DNA of 64,000 nucleotides from Mastigias papua (lineage: Eukaryota > Cnidaria > Scyphozoa > Rhizostomeae > Mastigiidae): NCBI GenBank assembly GCA_964019165.1, contig OZ025271.1, forward strand, positions 13,557,759-13,621,758. Reading direction: 5' to 3'. The notes under the pieces were generated by a model that made no database searches, was not told where the DNA came from, and worked only from the letters and a program-made list of their open reading frames with translations. A program made the translations under genes and the position numbers. How positions within the stretch are numbered: position 1 is the stretch's first letter; each line of letters begins with the position of its first letter. Shown in pieces: positions 41,365 to 53,397 of the stretch.

Positions 41365-44310
41365 CATACATAACCCATTTTGATCGATACCTTTTGTCCT
41401 CAATCCGGATTGCAGAGTGAGGCCTTTCTCAAGTATGCACGAGCAAAAGATCACGTGTACAAGTGTGCAAATGGTTTCAGGTGTGTACTTTAAGTATGTA
41501 TACACGTGACTTATTGGCCTACGTGCTTTTCAAAATAAGACCATTTCAGTTATTTCTGTTGTTTTCTAACTTCCAAAAGCCTATCAACAAGATGCACGTC
41601 AATGGTTTCTTTATTATTTGAAAGCTCGCAAATGTTTACATTAACCAACCGAACCATGCCCTATCGCCTTTTAACACCCTGTCACGCCCATGCTTTGTGT
41701 ACAATACCAATCAATCTTTAGTGTGCACTTGCCAAACTCTGCAGTTTGTGCATCAAACAAACCGAAATAAACTACTTACTGCATATGCCATGGCCTGACA
41801 TTTCTCACCGAACAATCGTTCAATTGGTTAACCCCATGCACGTTAAGAGGTTGAAACTCTACATGTACCTAATGCATAAAACTAATAAAGATATTTTACG
41901 TCATCAACTAATACTATGGTCACATTTGTATATGGAAGCAAAATACAACCAAAATACTCGTAAATTACTTGTATACAATTACTAGCATATATTCCAATGA
42001 ATCTCATGTCTGGTAATACTTTGATAACTTGCCTTTTATTGGTTTATATTTACGATTCTGAACTAAACTACATTCGCATCAAGTGCTGTGTGTTCTGTCT
42101 TCACGCCCAATGAATGATGACGCCATGATACCTTCGCTTCCCAGAAGACAAAACGGCCTAACATACAATCGTATCCTAACATCACTTCCCAGTATCAATC
42201 GATCAACGTCATCATTACATAAAACACTATTGCGATTAACATCACAGAAACACAAACGAAATCAGATTGACAAAGTTGTACTTACCACTTAAGACGTAAA
42301 AACCTTCACTCAAGTAACAAACAACTATAACTTGCTCGCAACAAGGAAATTCGCAGACACGGAAGCACAAGAGCGTAACAAGCAAACAAAACAACGAATA
42401 CAAATGTAAACAAAAGGGATTGTCTCAAATCATGTGATCTGTCTCCATGCATGATATCCATTCACAATACGTAGGTAATTTCCCCTGAAAACTCACACAC
42501 CCACACGTGCTTACTGAGTTATTCTGGCAAGCAAAGTTTAATACACAAACGTCCGTTAACGGTCTCCAACCCCCTAAACTTTCTGTTCAATGAACAGATA
42601 TCAGTAAGAAAATACAAAGAAGGAAAAGTGGATTGTAGCACGTGATCACTAGTAGATGATCATTGAACGGCGAATGTCTCCTCCGCATTACAGATAACAA
42701 CAAACAACAAAGCACCATAACATGACAATACTTCTTTTCTTTAAATCCAAACAAAAGACTCAAATGACTCCAGTTTAATGTTCCGAATCCCCATTATTTG
42801 TTTTCTTTTATGTAATGAATAGAGATTTGTGTTTGAGTCTCCCGATTTCTTTAACTCCATTAGGTAGGATCCATTTGTAAATAAAACGTCTCTTTCAAAT
42901 TAAGAGATGATTTTATCAGTATGGAATTCTAAGCAAATTGCTCTCTGTTCAATAAGGTTGCTATTTATGCCAAAAACATATCGATTCAACTTGTGTTAAT
43001 GTAAATAGTAAACTTAGGCCAAATGATTCGATTTTCCATTCGATTTCATTTGGCCTCAAAGTCGAGCATTGTCGAATACGTCCAGCAAGATTATTTGAGT
43101 TTTCGCTCGACTTTTAACTCCACTTCTGCTTTTTGTTGGTGTCTACAAGCTGACAAATATTTTGCATAGAAGATATTTTACCGCCATATGACACGCCATA
43201 TCACATACTTTCATTAAGTATTCAACTTTTCACTAAATTTCTCCCTCAACAGAACCTCAGATGGGAAATCAAGTCATATTCATACAGCTTCTAAAGCACC
43301 AAGTTTGCAATTCATAGCATTTTGCTAGATAGGTCCTTTGTGAAAATTGTGAAATTAAAAAGTGTCCACATTGGGTCACACAAATGTTCTGGGTATTTAG
43401 GACAGAGCATTATGTGTTAGCAAGTCCTTTATCAATCGGTTCTGTTACAAATTATAACTTTCACTATCTACGCTTTTAAAGCCAATTCATAATAAACCAT
43501 TGCAGAGTGGGGGTCCTAAAGAAAAGAAGTTTAAGGGGCTCTAGGGGCTCTAGGGGCTCTAGGGGCATCGCAGATTGTCTGTTCGATCCCGTCTATGAGA
43601 ATGAATCAGTAATTGCTTGTGGAGACTTGCCATGACCCATCCATTGAGAGCAACACTTCCATTGCAAAACTTTCCATTATGCTCTTTGCGTAGGGGCTTA
43701 TTTGAGTAGAGCGATTATTCCGAATTCGAGGGGGCAGAGCTATTATCTAAAAATATTGTCTGGCAGTGATTCTTGTTGAAGGACAGAACATGATGTCATA
43801 GATTTTTGCCCTTGAAAAGACTTTGTTTGCAAAGAATGTAGCTATCATATGTCAATATGGAATTGAGGGGGTGAGATCGTTCCTGTCCCCCTTTGCTCAG
43901 CACAAGCCAACTAATGTTGTCTCTATTTATTTTCATTTATTTATATTTACCTCTTACTATCAAAAGCCTTTGAAATAGACAATTTAAGGAAAGCACTCAC
44001 TGCCCCACTAGGGTAGTAACTCCTATTCTCCAAAGTATTAAAAGAACAGTTAAAATTTCGGCATTAGCCTCTACCGACTTCCATGCTATCATGTGGGATG
44101 GGGGCTTATTCAAGAGGGCTTGTTAACAATTTGAAGTTGTAGCATGGCGGCATATTCCAGGACGGGGGGTTACTCGATTATTTACAGTATCTAGCATCTA
44201 CACTTAAACTCATTGCCAAGTGACTGAAAAATCATCAAATATTCACCCCTCGTATAAGATGAAGCTCAATACAATGGTTGCATAGTCAATAACACATAGC
44301 TTGTTACTTT
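41365..44310. other. No gene recognised
   Basis: A donor-like minus-strand sequence (CTTAAGTG then GTAAGTAC at about 42285) could end a 5' untranslated exon, but no partner was found. Also holds a 10-bp tandem repeat (ggggctcta units, 43536-43565) and TA-target MITE fragments (43690-44190). Confidence 0.3.
42640..42985 (-). repeat. Inverted partner of the 14.3-14.6 kb repeat
   Basis: Reverse complement of 14284-14645, as described there. It lies upstream (in minus sense) of the membrane-protein gene region. Confidence 0.75.
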
Positions 44311-44314
44311 TCTA

Positions 44315-44574
44315 CAATTCTACGTCATGAAAAGTGAAAGTGCGAGAAAATAACCGACCCGAGCGGGATCGAACTCGCGACCCCTGACATTGTACGTCGG
44401 TGCTCTACCAACTGAGCTATCGGGCCACGCTTCCAAATCGTTGCTCAAGGGTAGGTCATTTGCTCGCACCGCCCCTCTCTTAACCAATTTGCACAGGGGA
44501 GCCATCGCAGCTCCATCGCAATGTGCATTGGACCTGCTGTTGAGAGAGGACTGCTCACACCAATTCTACGTCAT
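44315..44574 (-). mobile_element. tRNA-bearing SINE-like unit with 14-bp direct repeats
   Basis: The 14-bp sequence CAATTCTACGTCAT occurs at 44315-44328 and exactly again at 44561-44574, bounding 232 bp (44329-44560) that holds the tRNA-like sequence. A perfect TSD this long is the mark of LINE-mediated retroposition. In tRNA sense, about 135 bp (GTGTGAGCAGTCC... GATTTGGAAGCG) precede the tRNA, and only about 25 bp follow it. This is the reverse of the usual SINE order, in which the tRNA is the 5' head. Confidence 0.7.
44355..44426 (-). tRNA. tRNA-like sequence, anticodon would be ACA
   Basis: A 72-nt cloverleaf: acceptor GGCCCGA with TCGGGTC (one G-T), D arm GCTC...GAGC, a five-pair anticodon stem with one C-A mismatch, loop GTACAAT with U33, and a T arm around GGTTCGA-like 'GAGTTCGATCCC'. 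A and B boxes (TAGCTCAGTTGG, GTTCGATCC) and a following TTTT suit RNA polymerase III. The anticodon by position is ACA, nominally for the Cys codon UGU, which is unusual because animals use GCA. Together with the flanking direct repeats this points to a tRNA-derived SINE rather than a working tRNA gene. Confidence 0.65.
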
Positions 44575-45185
44575 ATTTATATTAGACCTTCTTTTTGTAA
44601 ATTTTACCACTATTTATTTTGTAAATTGCAAGACAAGTTTTTAATATGATCCCCAACACTAGTAGGGGGCCTTTAAAAATAATAGTTGATCATCTGATTA
44701 TGGGCTAAATCGGATGGAATGATCTACTGAAGAGGCCACAATGTGAAAAAGAATGGAATGAATAAAATGTTGCCGGCAACATCAGAAGAGCATTGAGAAG
44801 TGTCAGAAAACGCCTGTTTCTTTCGCTTACGCCTGTTTCTAGGTAAGAAGGGAGATTCAGAGTTGCCCTATCTAGGAAATCGCGTTGTGCTCAAGGAAAA
44901 GGGGGACAGCTGCCCCACTAAACATTCAAATGCCACAAAATTAACCATAGCTTTAGTAATAGCATAAGCATAGCATTCATCGTTTTATTCCTTAATATTT
45001 TCATTTTATATGCATTTTCATGCAACTTCAAATAGCTTTAAGTGAAGTTATCAACGCTAACCGGAGGGTCACATCGTAGAGTTTGAATCAAAACATGATG
45101 GCCTATTTACCATTTTATAACTTTTGACGTTAAAACCTGACATACTATGCAAGCAATAGCATGATGAACTGTAGCTTTTAAACAA

Positions 45186-45360
45186 TGCAACTTACCTGAT
45201 AAGAATTTATATCGGAAATGCAGAGTCTCCTGATAAAACGCTCACGGTCAACCAGCAACTTGACATTCAACGAACTAGTCACACAGAAGTGAAACAAGGA
45301 AGCTATAATGAGACTAAGTACTTCATGTGAACGCGTATCCAATTCAAAATAAGGCGTCAA
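45186..45360 (-). other. Possible exon ending at a GTAAGT donor, duplicated at about 51.6 kb
   Basis: The minus strand has an open frame (…HEVLSLIIASLFHF, then NSYQ) that runs to a consensus donor CTTATCAG|GTAAGTTG at about 45195. The duplicate at 51620-51760 keeps the donor exactly, but its frame is broken by stops. Conserved splice signal without conserved frame suggests a 5' untranslated exon or a promoter-proximal segment rather than coding sequence. Confidence 0.35.
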
Positions 45361-45563
45361 CCCGTACAGACAGTTGCAATATAAGATTTGAGGGGTGAAA
45401 TTACAGGCCTAATTCCAATGAAAGAGGAAATGAAATGAAGATCAGTTACATTATATTACTAAACAATCCTACAATTGCATTGAAGTACGTCAGATTACAA
45501 TGACGTGCATTGAGAAAGGGACTTGATCTCCTATCCACACCAACGAAACTACATTTAGATGTA

Positions 45564-46539
45564 CAGTATAATCCCTTTATAACGTACTCGGTTATAACGT
45601 ACCATAGTGGCTGGTACCAGCAACAGGCTCTTACAAACCCTTATAAAAGTACTCCGGTTATAACGTACTCGGTTATTACGTACTTTCGGTTATAACGTAC
45701 CCCCGTTTTGGCCCCTCGAGACAAATATATTCGTTTATAACGTACTTCATTGCGGCTTTTGTTTTTTCCCTTTCTGAAATCATTACCACTGTTACCATTA
45801 CCTTTAACCTTTAATAGCTGTATTAAGTAAGCATACTACTCGTGTACTAAGCAGCCACACATTTGATGCAGCTGTACATAATGCTTGGATTAAAAAGACG
45901 TTCAGAAGTATTTTACAGACTTTTTTAGACCTTACAGGAGATAAACATTAGTCATGAACATAGCAACTAAATCCAGGGATACTGGAGAGGAGGCAGAGGG
46001 GGCGGAGGGGAGCAAGCGCCCCTCCTGCCTGTTATTTGAGGGAACAGGGGGAGCAAAAGTGCCCTTTTTGAAATGTAAAAGAACCCTTTTCAGACATTAA
46101 TATGGTACAACAGAGATACAGTAAACTACATAATTAAGCAATATATGATTGGAGGAGAGATATATTTGTATGTTTGTGAGAAATTTAGCCCCTGATAACG
46201 ATGGAACGAAAATGTTCCAAAGAAGTGTCTTAGGTCCCAAAGAGGTGCCTATTCTAGTTGGTCCCCTTGCCCCACTGCCGTTCGGGGGGCCTTATTAAAA
46301 CTGCCCCACTACTAAATTTTATGTCAATCTTTCAATATTTTTCCATGTTATGACGCTTGTCCGAGCCTCTAGTTTTAGTATTTATATCTTTAAAAGCTAC
46401 AGGAGAGGCCCAAAAGCATATATCATTCTATACTTTACTTAAGTCTGGTATATTCCTTTTACTTCGGTTATAACGTACTTCTGTTATAACGTACCAAATC
46501 AGTTGGTCCCTTGAAGTACGTTATATCCGGATTGTACTG
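45564..46539. mobile_element. Non-autonomous pogo/Tigger-like element in copy A
   Basis: Left end CAGTATAATCCCTTTATAAC and right end (reverse complement) CAGTACAATCCGGATATAAC, flanked by TA on both sides. Multiple TTATAACGTAC repeats occur just inside each end (45577-45745 and 46460-46520). Such CAGTA...TATAACG ends are characteristic of the pogo/Tigger group. No transposase frame remains. Confidence 0.8.
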
Positions 46540-46946
46540 TACTTACATATACCTGTTGAGCAAGTAGCTAGCAGACTCTTTCATCATAGTAGCTTTTATC
46601 ATGAGATGTTAAAAAAGGAGGCATCTTTTTGTCAGGGAACATTTTCTACGTTTCTGTAAGTTTTGTTTATTGTATCAAAATGCCTGAAACATTTCTCATC
46701 GAAACATTTTAGATCATCTCAGTCACTTTTTCATCGTCTTTGTAATTGAGAAGTGGTTTTAATTTTGATAACAACATTCTCGTGCAGTCTTCAGGTTTGC
46801 ATATTGTATATAAATGTATTATCGTTTAATCTACTTTTAAAATATTTTCCAGTGTCGTTTACTTCAGTAGCAAGATATAGTAACTTGGATGCTCAACCAG
46901 GCAGGTAGCCAGCTTGAATTCGTAAGAGGGGCACAGCTAACACATA

Positions 46947-46960
46947 TAATAAATAAATAA

Positions 46961-47014
<54 letters not shown>
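46947..47014. repeat. (AAAT)n/(AT)n microsatellite
   Basis: A short AAAT run followed by about 45 bp of AT repeat, inside the hAT element. Confidence 0.95.
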
Positions 47015-47018
<4 letters not shown>

Positions 47019-47059
47019 TCAAATAGCTCCAATCATAAAGAACTTTTTAAAGACATAAA

Positions 47060-47280
47060 TAGACCCTCAAGAAAAAATTCCAACTTTTAAAACGTTTCGG
47101 CACAAGCCTTCATCAGTTATCAACTGATGAATGCTATGATAACTGATGAAGGCTTGTACCGAAACGTTTTAAAAGTTGGAATTTTTTCTTGAGGGTCTAT
47201 ATATATTTATATATATATAGATCCTCAAGAAAAAATTCCAACTCTTAAAACGTTTCGGCACAAGCCTTCATCAGTTATAT
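47060..47280. repeat. Three alternating 'CTGATGA...GAAAC' modules
   Basis: A roughly 60-bp module appears three times: 47069-47122 (minus sense), 47137-47203 (plus sense) and 47219-47280 (minus sense). In sense it reads ACTGATGAAGGCTTGT then RCCGAAACGTTTTAAAAG and GGAATTTTTTCTTGAGGGTC. The first two form a hairpin. The CTGATGA, short stem (GGC/GCC) and GAAAC order is that of a hammerhead-ribozyme core, and comparable modules mark Penelope-like element termini. No stem I partner was found, so self-cleavage is unproven. Confidence 0.55.
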
Positions 47281-47541
47281 ATATTTATAATGATTATGTG
47301 TCCCTTTTTTTTGTCTTCAGACTAATGCTGAAGATGACAGAGCTTGAATCAAAGAAAATCATGAAGTATCAATCTTTGAAGCAAGTTATTCCTTTACAGT
47401 ATAATGAACTAAGGATTCCAAGCAAATAATAAACAAAATCACTATTGTCATTCAAAGCCAATTATGATGGTTGAAGAACAAAGCAATCATTGCAAACAAT
47501 GCCAGTTTTTCACGAGAAAATCATAAAACCAAACGAATAAG

Positions 47542-49883
47542 TTAATTTCCAAGCTTCCTTAGTTTTGAGCTCCATGCACTAAAAACCTCATCAAATGTTA
47601 CATCTTCCATGAGGACCCTGCTTTCGTATGAAAGGTATGCGAGATCACATTCTCTTGTTGTCTTCATCGAACGAAGTTGGGAGAATCGATTTTGCCCAAA
47701 GTGTAGAACACACATTCGCACCTGGCAGATGTTCACCCAGCTGTAATGGCAACATTGTAAAGTGTTGTCAATACTGGCGCAGTGTGATAGTGACGCATCC
47801 TTACATGTTTTGAAACGGCAACTAGGTCAAGTCTTCCATCCAGTTTTGGCCATTCCACGTCTTTCAGTACACGCTTAAAAATCCTGCACTCGGCTTCGAG
47901 ATCATAAAGGGATGCATTGGCTGGAAGCAGTTGATCTTTGACAACTGGTATTGTTACACTGTGTTCATAAAGCGGCTTTAAAGTACCAAAGTCCATGAAA
48001 TTGTTGGATGTGGGCGACAAAGCCTCCATTGCTTTCCAAAGTACTGTGCTATCTGAAGAGAAGCGTCGACCGAATTTGAAAAGAAGGACATCAAGAGTTT
48101 GAGCATAAATCTCGAGATTTGAACGCAGCCTACCCTCAGAAGGTATATGCTCAGAAATAATAAACTCATGGAAATATTGGGTGGCACATGTGTTTTGCTT
48201 AGCTCTTGCCGCCAATCCAACACTATTCTCAGACCTTTTGACGCTATCTAGCATTTTCTTGCATACTTCTTCATTCAACTCACTTCGCATCGTCATCAAA
48301 TCCCCCCTCACACTGCATTGATAACTGTAAAAGCAGAAACTTTATCTTCATTCGACGATTGCAACTGCTTGACAATAACATTTATAGGCCTCAGAACTTT
48401 CAAAAGCATACAGTTGAAAAAAGGAAATGGATCGTTAGATATTTGACTAAATAGTCCCAGGGCCAAGGCTTTGTCTTCACTGTTGAGATGTCTACTTTTC
48501 ACTGCTAGAGCTAAAGCATACGTTATATCACTATAGTTGTTGTTAATATGCACAACACTGTCAAATTGAACAGACCAACGGGTCTCAATCAGACGCTTTA
48601 GTGGTGACCCGTCATAGTATTCTGCAACAGCTGCCATTTTGAAAAAGCTGTAGAGGCTTGAGGTTGTGCTAAAATAGTCACCAATTTCTTCGATGCTCTT
48701 CATCACGTAAAAAACACCAACCAGCAAACTTTTGTGCAGAAAACAGTGGACGTAAAGCACAGTTCTTGCATATATCTTATTCATGCACGCTTGCCGCCCA
48801 CTGTGCATCCCCGAAATTACACTGGCACCATCATATGATTGTGACACTATTCCTCCCAAGGAAATCTGAAATTTTTTAAGAGTATCCTCAACGAAACTTA
48901 AAATACCTTTTGCCGATCTATCCCCCATTCCTTTCAGGTCAATACAGTGTTCTGTCATAGTCCCATCAGTTGACATAAATCGTATAACGAGGCCCTGTAT
49001 TTCAGTCCGGTTATTGTCAGTTGTCCCGTCTGCCAAAGTTGTGTATAATTTGGCTTCTCTCACTCGTGCTGCAATTTTCTCCCTCACTAGTTCTGCCAGA
49101 ACTGACATAAGTTCGTTCTGCATTGGTTGAGAAGTATATTTTGCATTGCCAGGGATCAGCTGGTGGGTTCTTTCCCAACCTGGTTCTAACGGGAAGATTA
49201 GTAGAGAAAAAGCTCTCAAAAACAAGCCATCACCTAACATGTCAGATTCATCACTACCGCGAAATGGAAGGCTATTCTCACTCAAGAACCTGGTTACATT
49301 GAATACGGCAAATAACCATTTTCTTCTGCTGCATTGTTACGGTTGCAAATGATTGTGCCATGGATTTAGCATTTCTCTCCAAATAGTTCCACCAATTTGC
49401 CATTGCTTCCTGATGGCTTTTTGACGAATGATGTTTTGACAATGCCTTACACTTGTCAATGGCACTCTTCCAGTCGCGAAAGCCAGTGCAATTGAATGTC
49501 GATTCAGTGTGTTTAGAGGGAAATACGCGACAAGCAAAACAAAATGCAGCATCCTTCTCAATGCTATATTCCAGCCATTTGTACTTGCCATTCCAGTCAG
49601 GATTGAAGCGAATAACTTTCTTTCCGAAAGGGGTTGCTGGATAAACATCTAGCCTCCGTTGATTCGGAGAAATCTTGTTGTCGAAGAAAGGTGGTTCAGA
49701 AATACGTGGCGATGTGGAGGAGACAGCACTTTCACTTGGAATTGCATTGTTAGCGTTCATTGTCTCCTCAGCACTTGTTGCTCCAGACATTTGAGATTGA
49801 GAAGTGGCATCTTCACTGGAAATGTCTGTTTCATCATCATGGTTTAGTTTGTGCTTCTTAAAGTATTTTAATATACAAGACAT
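47542..49883 (-). pseudogene. hAT transposase relic (TTF zinc finger / ZMYM1-like)
   Basis: From the N-terminus: an acidic/Ser-rich leader; a TTF-type zinc finger (about 49640-49400; KYKWLEYSIEKDAAFCFACR, later GFRDWKSAI and a KHHSSKSH motif); the DUF4371/hAT core (49080-48330; LADGTTDNNRTEIQGLVIRF, SYDGASVISG, HCFLHKSLL); and the C-terminal hAT dimerisation segment (TSARCECVF and RECDLAYLSYESRVLMEDV). Defects: a frameshift near 49320, a 2-nt gain near 48309 (between INAV and RGDL), an in-frame TGA at 47733-47735, and a frameshift near 47668. The order matches hAT transposases of the 'zinc finger MYM-type 1-like' type. It cannot make a working enzyme. Confidence 0.9.
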
Positions 49884-51818
49884 ATCTTTGGAAGTTGGGT
49901 GAGCAAGACTGGAAATGCGTCCAGCGAGATATATTTAGTAGTCACAGGGTATAGAGAATTCAACCTTGTCTCCTCTTGCTAGTTCTTTTGTCTTGAAGCA
50001 GAGGTCAATCAATCGTGTATCCTCACAAATCTAGGCTCGATCATATACCTAAAGCCAGCATGATTTAATATAACGGAGATCAACGGAAAGGCAGCCATAG
50101 AGGGCTCGGAAAAGTCTAGCCAATGTGCTAAAGCCTAGCACTACTTTATCGTAAAATACTTCAAGTGCTGACACTTGCAAGTTGGTGAGAGCTTTTAATG
50201 CCTCTAGCAATTCTTTGTTATTGGAAAATAGAAGTTAACACAAGCTTGCCCTCTAGTCGATTTGAGCCAATCAGAATTAAGGTTACGTAGTGGTCATGTG
50301 ACATGTCTTACGCAACACAAACTACGCCATGGAGTAAAGGAACGACAAACAAACTGCCACTGGCTATAGTTTGGAATACATAATTCATTTCTGTAGGGGG
50401 GGCACAGAGTCAAATTTTACAATTCCAGGGGGCCTTGCCCTCAGGCCCCCCTTGCTTACGGGCCTGTGCTCAATGCCTTTCTACTCGCTTGCTGCTGCAA
50501 AAGATTTGTGTCAGTAAAGCATCCATTCCATGGACGATGGAGCTCAAGGGGCCGGAGGGCCTTGAAAAGTGATATACGGATTGAAGAACGGCGGGGGTTT
50601 CATGTCTCCTGATTTTCATTAAATTTTGTAAAAGCAATTTGGTCATGCAGCAGAATATTTAACGTGAATTGGAGAGTGTGGCTATATCGCAGCATTGGTT
50701 CCATTGTTACGGGATATACAGTTAGGTAATGATAAAACAGTTGGTCACTTTTTCAGGACGCCTCCCTCCCCAAGTTAAATTGTCTAGGTGCACAGTTGTC
50801 CTGAGGGTTTATTGCCCCTCTTTCTTTTATAGAAAAAGATACTTTTAAAAACCTAATACTGTAATTTTATGTTTCAAACCATCTCTATATAAGTTTTCAT
50901 TCTTCTGCTATGAATTTAACACATTAAAGCGGCTATGATGCCAATCACTAACATTAGCTGAAATGGAATAAATCAATAAAACTGTAAAACTGATGATTAT
51001 TTTTCATACGAAACCGTAAATGGTGACTTCTAGCATCCTTTTTATCATAATTCAGTATTTTCTGTATAGCTACATTTCTGTCTCTAAAATTGAACTACCC
51101 CCCCCCCCCCCAGGCTCCCCCGATAAGAATATTGCTCTGCCTAATGCAATGAACTGAGTAATGAGCAACAGCCTCTGTTTGTAGAGTATGCTTATTCCGC
51201 ATACGAGGTAATTGCGATAGATCATCCATAAAGCTTATTTCTGTGTGAGCATGGCAACGTTCTCATCAAAATCAGGCTGTGCATTGTGCATCAGTGGAAA
51301 TCCTTTTGTCACTTCTTCGAATTGATAACAAACTTGAGTCTATGAATACGAAATGGTTATTTGCTACAACGATATTAATTCAAATTTGCAGATGTGAAAA
51401 CGGCTATCAACCATGATGCAACTGTAATTATCCTTTTTCAACTTTAATCGGAGGATCGTATCGTTGTGTTTGAAGGCAATTTTGGTGGCCTACCTAAATG
51501 TAGGTAGGCCTTGTATGTTGCAAGGCCAATTCACTATTTTGTAACTTGAAATGTTTAAACACTTTTGTAATATGCAAACATCAACACGAGAAATTATAGT
51601 ATTCTAACAATGCAACTTACCTGATAAGAAAATATAGTGGAAATGTAGCATATCTTGATAAAATTTTCACATTCAACTAATACGTTGATTCTCTACGAAT
51701 GATGCCACATAGAAAATGAAATAAGGAAGCCTAAGTGAGACTAAGTACTTCATGTGTATACGTATCCAATTCAAAATGAAGTGTCCAACCAGATTGATGG
51801 TTACAATATAAGTAAGAT

Positions 51819-52234
51819 CCCAGGAGGGGTACTCATTACATCTCTATACGGGGGGTCTTGTCCATGTCAGCACTTTGTAGCGGAACCCCAAATATTAAGT
51901 CACAGTTTAGAGGAGGTCCAAATATTGAGTCTCAAAATTGTTTGAGAATTGTTCCAAACATTGAAATGTGGACAATATCTTAATATCATTTATAATAAGA
52001 TTATCGTTGTCATATTTATAGTATTAAAACAATATAATTTGTTTTTATAACTTTTTGTCAATTCCAAGACCCAAATATTGAATATTTCTTATGCTGTAAT
52101 TCTAAAACCCCAAATATTGACCTTTTTTAAAGCTGTCCTTCGCAGACCCCATGTATGATTGCTTTTTTAAAATCCCAGACCCCAAATATTGACATGGACC
52201 CCCGTATAGAGAAGAATGGAGTAACCCTCCTGGG
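51819..52234. mobile_element. 416-bp hAT-type MITE with perfect 8-bp TSD
   Basis: Ends CCCAGGAGGGGTACTC and GAGTAACCCTCCTGGG are inverted repeats that continue to ATACGGGGG/CCCCCGTAT. AGTAAGAT is exactly duplicated at 51811-51818 and 52235-52242. The paralogous copy A (near 45385) lacks the insertion, giving a natural empty site. The body contains repeated 'cccaaatattga' motifs. Confidence 0.92.
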
Positions 52235-52432
52235 AGTAAGATTTAAAGGGAGATGTCAAAGACTTAAATCCAATGAAAAGGCGATGAAATTGAGATCAGT
52301 TGGATAATATCGATTTAATAAGTCATTGCACTGTGACGTACGTCAGATTACGAGACGGTGCAGGGATGAAAGGACTTTAACTCTTACCCCATCCAAAAGG
52401 AAATACGTTTAGAAGTAACTGCGTACAGTAAA

Positions 52433-52950
52433 TCTTCTAATTGGCCATCCAACGAAAAGCCCCCCTTGAATAAGTCCCAGTGAAAGCACTTCAAATTGCT
52501 ACTAAGCCCCCATCCTTGAGTACACCGCACACCAAATGATGGTAAATACTTTGATAAAGACTAGTAATTCAATTTTGACTGTTCGTTTAGTATTATGATG
52601 GGGAATAGAAGCTTTGACAATGAACTTTTTATGTGACATAGGTCAATTAATTTTATAGCGCCCACGTTCGAATAAGCTCAGCCCAATTGATGTCAAAAAT
52701 GTATAAGCAATCAAGTAACTAATTCGAGGATTTTATGATATAGTTTTTGAGGTAGCGGACACTTGTAACTTGTGGACACTTGTAACTTGTGGACATTTGT
52801 AGCAGCTTGCGGACACTTATTACTTGCGGACACTTGTAACTTGCCGACACTTTTAGCTTGATATAGCAAACATCCACTTCACACACGAATTATCGGTATC
52901 CACTGACTTTGGTGGTAATCCACTTATGATTTTTCTGTTGTTTCATCAAA
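52433..52950. repeat. MITE fragment followed by 16-bp tandem repeats
   Basis: Begins with TACAGTAAATCTTCTAATTG and 'aaaagccccccttgaataag', typical of the TA-flanked family. 52755-52858 holds about six units of 'ggacacttgtaacttg'. Confidence 0.75.
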
Positions 52951-53244
52951 GTAGTTTCTATGACGAAATGTTGAAGTAAGAAGCTCATCATATTGTCAGC
53001 TGACACTCCCTACGATTCTGCCAGTTTGTTTCATTGTACCAAAATTTTACATTGCTTCTGTTATGCCTTCATTGTTTTTCTTTTATTTGAGAAGTGGTTT
53101 TCATTTTGATAACAACATTTTCATGCAGTCGTCACGCTTGCACATTGTATATAAATATATTATCTGTTAGTCTACTTTCAAAATATTTTAACAAGTCTTC
53201 GTTTCCTTTAGCAGCAAAATAAAATGACTTGGATGCTCAGTGAA

Positions 53245-53397
53245 CAGGGACGTAGCAACCGGGGGGGCGAGAGGGACCATGGCCCCCACTTTTAGCAAAC
53301 GATGCAAAAGTGCCCCTTTGAAGCCCAAAATGGACATGGTGCTGTGCCCCTTTTAGGACTTGACCCCCCCACATTTTAGATGCTTCCTACATCCCTG
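53245..53397. mobile_element. 153-bp hAT-type MITE with perfect 8-bp TSD
   Basis: Ends CAGGGACGTAGCA and (reverse complement) CAGGGATGTAGGA; TCAGTGAA duplicated exactly at 53237-53244 and 53398-53405. It sits within a few bases of the position where the 3.57-kb hAT element entered the paralogous copy A. Confidence 0.92.

Larger units (their letters stand above)
46898..50466 (-). mobile_element. Full-length but dead hAT transposon (3.57 kb)
   Basis: Ends CAGGCAGGTAGCC (left) and, reverse complemented, CAGGCCCGTAAGC (right). Flanking 8-bp copies are TGCTCAAC (46890-46897) and TGCTCAAT (50467-50474), a one-mismatch hAT-size duplication. Contains an (AT)n stretch, three Penelope-tail-like modules near the left end, and the transposase relic. 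The duplicated paralogue at 53231-53244 shows the uninterrupted host sequence. Confidence 0.88.

Noticed and set aside
44320..44644. Short proteins on both strands around 44.4 kb
   Set aside because: They are the well-known spurious translation of a tRNA (motif like DSSVGRA...EFDP).
45178..45360. 60-codon minus-strand protein
   Set aside because: The frame is not conserved in the duplicated copy although the donor site is; more likely a non-coding exon.
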